Shown: in pieces, positions 62,801 to 64,000 of the stretch
Layout: each line of letters begins with the position of its first letter
Numbering within the stretch: position 1 is the first letter of the stretch
Origin: an uncultured SAR116 cluster alpha proteobacterium
GTDB lineage: Bacteria > Pseudomonadota > Alphaproteobacteria > Puniceispirillales > Puniceispirillaceae
Length of the DNA: 64,000 bases
NCBI GenBank assembly: GCA_902578815.1
Contig: CACHEI010000004.1
Location: 29,117 to 93,116, forward strand
Direction: 5' to 3'
Program-made: the position numbers and the translations under genes
The notes under the pieces: generated by a model
What the model saw: the letters and a program-made list of their open reading frames with translations, nothing else
Databases searched by the model: none
Told to the model about the DNA's origin: nothing

Positions 62801-63473
62801 TTGGAGAAAGATAGGCATCGGCAACGGTGGTGTCACCGCGTCCAACAAATTTGATCATCGCGCTTGTTTCATGGCTTGTTGAGATTTGCTCAAAGCCAAG
62901 CTGACGCGCAGTTTCGGCAATTTGTTTTTCATGGACATGCACACGGTAGCCATGCATCAACACGATCGCAATCGAACGGATGCCATCATCAAAGGCCGCT
63001 TGCAACCGACCCCGAAGTCCCTCTGCGTCCAAGGGAACCAAAACCTGATCACGGGCATCAACGCGTTCATCGGCCTCCTCGATCCTTTCATAGAGCATTT
63101 CCGGCAGCACGATGTTCATGTCAAACAGCCGTGGCCGCGCCTGGTAAGCGATCCGCAACTGATCACGAAATCCCTTTGTTACTACCAGCAGCGTCCGGTC
63201 GCCCTTACGCTCCAAAAGCGCATTGGTGGCCACCGTTGTTCCCATCTTTACCGCCTCGATTGCCGCCTCTGGGATTGGCGTCTCATCGTCCAGCGCCAGC
63301 ATGTCGCGAATTCCCTGCACCGCCGCATCCACATAGGCCTCAGGATTTTCTGAAAGCAGTTTGTGCGTTTTCAGACTGCCATCCGGTGTGCGTGCCACAA
63401 TATCGGTGAAAGTGCCACCCCGATCGACCCAGAATTGCCAGCCAACCTCTTTATGCGGTGTCATCTCATTCAT
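59838..63473 (-). CDS. Fused 5-oxoprolinase / hydantoinase A-B
   Basis: A 1211-residue ATP-dependent amidohydrolase in which HyuA and HyuB parts are fused, as in 5-oxoprolinase (OplAH). The N-terminal WVDRGGTFTDIVARTPDG and FDMGGTSTDVAHYD are actin-like ATP-binding motifs of the A part. The B part begins around residue 700 with DPVMLEVFNNLFMSIAEQMG and holds FGGGGGQ-like and GGSGAGPYFNGADAVHTHM motifs. It probably opens 5-oxoproline to glutamate, linking to glutathione turnover, but other hydantoin-like lactams are possible. It ends near residue 1211 with ETPGGGGFG. It is apparently intact. Confidence 0.92.
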   Translation of the reverse strand: MNEMTPHKEVGWQFWVDRGGTFTDIVARTPDGSLKTHKLLSENPEAYVDAAVQGIRDMLALDDETPIPEAAIEAVKMGTTVATNALLERKGDRTLLVVTKGFRDQLRIAYQARPRLFDMNIVLPEMLYERIEEADERVDARDQVLVPLDAEGLRGRLQAAFDDGIRSIAIVLMHGYRVHVHEKQIAETARQLGFEQISTSHETSAMIKFVGRGDTTVADAYLSPILRRYIDRIAGALGKVNLQMMQSNGGLTRADLFQGKDAILSGPAGGIVGAVKTAEQAGFDKVITFDMGGTSTDVAHYDNAYERVFETLVAGVRIHAPMLLIHTVAAGGGSLCQFDGARFRVGPESAGANPGPACYRRGGPLAVTDCNVMLGKLQPDFFPSVFGPEQTEKLDADVVRQKFASLAAEVSQATGTSRSPEEIAEGFLRIAVENMSNAIKKISVQRGYDVTEYVLQCFGGAGGQHACLIADVLGMNVVLVHPFAGVLSAYGMGLADVRAMRERTVEAPLHEALIPRLRAEFDELAAIVGDEVLGQKIAPEQIEIKHFVHLRYDGSDTSLEVLFGSVPEMVSAYEMAYRARFGFVMPGKRLIAATISVEAIGNTFDLESSRLTVTGELTPVSSVKAYMAGGFVTARIYERDRVPAGSRIDGPALIIEATGTTIVEPEWQAEMTVLGNLVLRRSVARTARVAIGTTSDPVMLEVFNNLFMSIAEQMGFTLQNTALSVNVKERLDFSCAIFDATGSLIANAPHMPVHLGSMGESVRAVIRDNEGTIKENDTFVLNNPYNGGTHLPDITVVTPVFDQDKILFFVACRGHHPDVGGKTPGSAPPDSVHIDEEGVLINNFKLVDAGEFREAEMLEILNGALYPARNPDQNIADLRAQLAANIKGAQELHKMLAHYGLQTVCAYMGHVQDNAEESVRRVIDALTDGSFTYPMDNGQQVTVAISIDRKSRSVIVDFTGTSQQGANNFNAPAAVCRAAVLYVFRTLVNDDIPMNEGCLKPVEIILPDDCMLRAQYPAAVIAGNVETSQIVTDTLYGALGVMAAAQGTMNNFIYGNADYQYYETLCGGSGAGPYFNGADAVHTHMTNSRLTDPEVLEWRYPVLLESFEVRAGSGGQGQYRGGDGVRRRTRFLQEMDAVILANHRIVPPYGMAGGNEAAVGRNWVERVDGSVEELTATDLRVMQPGDVFVIETPGGGGFGPENGGSEDGELE

Positions 63474-64000
63474 TGGCGCTCTCTCCTGCGTTAGGACAAT
63501 TACCCATCGGACCTCTCCGACTGGCTCCGAAGCGACTCAAATCAAGTCATAACATTTTTTTTTAAGAACTAATTGTCAATGTTATTCTATCTAGCGGGAA
63601 CCTCTTTTCGGGCTAGACTAATCACCCCAGAACTTTGGTTTTGCACCTGTCCCCTGCCGGTGGTTGAGCCTCAATGCCGCTACCCTTCTTATTCTTGTTA
63701 CGCTCGTTCCCATGATCCCCATGTAATCTTCTTTGCGCATGCGCAGGGAAGCAGCATAAAGCTTTTTGTTTTTGCAGTTATTGCGTTTTGTGAACTTGTT
63801 GGGGTGTCAGCCTCTCTTCTAAGTCTTGACGAGCTAATTACGACGTCATCGAAACTCGTTACCGAGCTGAAATAGGTAACCTGCTCATCTTAACTAGCTG
63901 AGACTGCGAACAATCCGGCGTGCCGATGCGGCTAGGCCGAAAATTGCTATCGCCGCTGACATTACCACGGGACAATGGTCTAGCAAAGCCGCCGTCGTTC
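63474..64000. other. Window end, no supported gene
   Basis: Upstream region of the 5-oxoprolinase gene. A plus frame 63573-63875 has no ribosome-binding site and an improbable composition. The last 100 bases may contain part of another gene, but nothing can be supported. Confidence 0.4.

Noticed and set aside
63573..63875. Possible 100-residue gene at the right end
   Set aside because: No ribosome-binding site, no recognisable features and unlikely composition.

Overview
The window looks like a chromosomal segment of a marine alphaproteobacterium, probably SAR116-like (Candidatus Puniceispirillum relatives). This is inference from gene content: an AapJQMP amino-acid ABC system, several TRAP transporters, an NDUFS4-type complex I accessory protein, DUF1289 and DUF192 proteins, and an Mrp-type antiporter cluster. 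No rRNA or other taxonomic marker is present.

Layout. 1-6.1 kb: 3' end of a cysteine synthase, a mercaptopyruvate sulfurtransferase, and the aapJQMP operon with a hairpin after aapJ. 6.4-11.2 kb: a histone-deacetylase-like hydrolase, then an apparently iron-regulated DUF4856 gene followed by a fatty-acid hydroxylase/sterol desaturase family gene. 11.4-20.7 kb: a LacI-controlled sugar or glycoside uptake operon (lacI, binding protein, two enlarged permeases, GH63-type glycosidase, ATPase), divergent from a 609-residue glycosyltransferase-like protein; two LacI-type operators lie between them. 21.3-23.7 kb: SDR, VOC and two small exported proteins. 24.0-24.9 kb: a decayed TRAP large permease, paralogous to the intact copy at 53.4 kb.

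25.2-31.5 kb is a compact tRNA-Arg(TCT) island. It is bounded by a perfect 52-bp repeat of the tRNA 3' end and carries a P4-type integrase, a divergent m5C-methyltransferase/HNH-nuclease pair (probable type II restriction-modification), small phage-like genes, an AlpA-like regulator and a winged-helix protein. 31.5-41.4 kb is core-like and higher in GC: tRNA-Pro, DUF192, a ten-gene Mrp/Mbh-like antiporter operon with three antiporter-like subunits, and an IscU-like scaffold. 42-44.1 kb: Sel1 protein, Dps, DUF1289.

44.26-54.89 kb is the most unusual part. Three degenerate copies of the tRNA-Glu 3' end (44257, 47676, 51059) precede the intact tRNA-Glu(TTC) at 54818-54893 in the same orientation. 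They divide the region into three cassettes of about 3.4-3.7 kb with no recognisable integrase: a TAXI-TRAP transporter; a flavoprotein plus methyltransferase; and a DctPQM TRAP transporter. This looks like repeated insertion at one tRNA. 54.9-63.5 kb is core-like again: recJ, hom, a quinone oxidoreductase and a fused 5-oxoprolinase/hydantoinase. No CRISPR array, rRNA or complete insertion sequence was seen.
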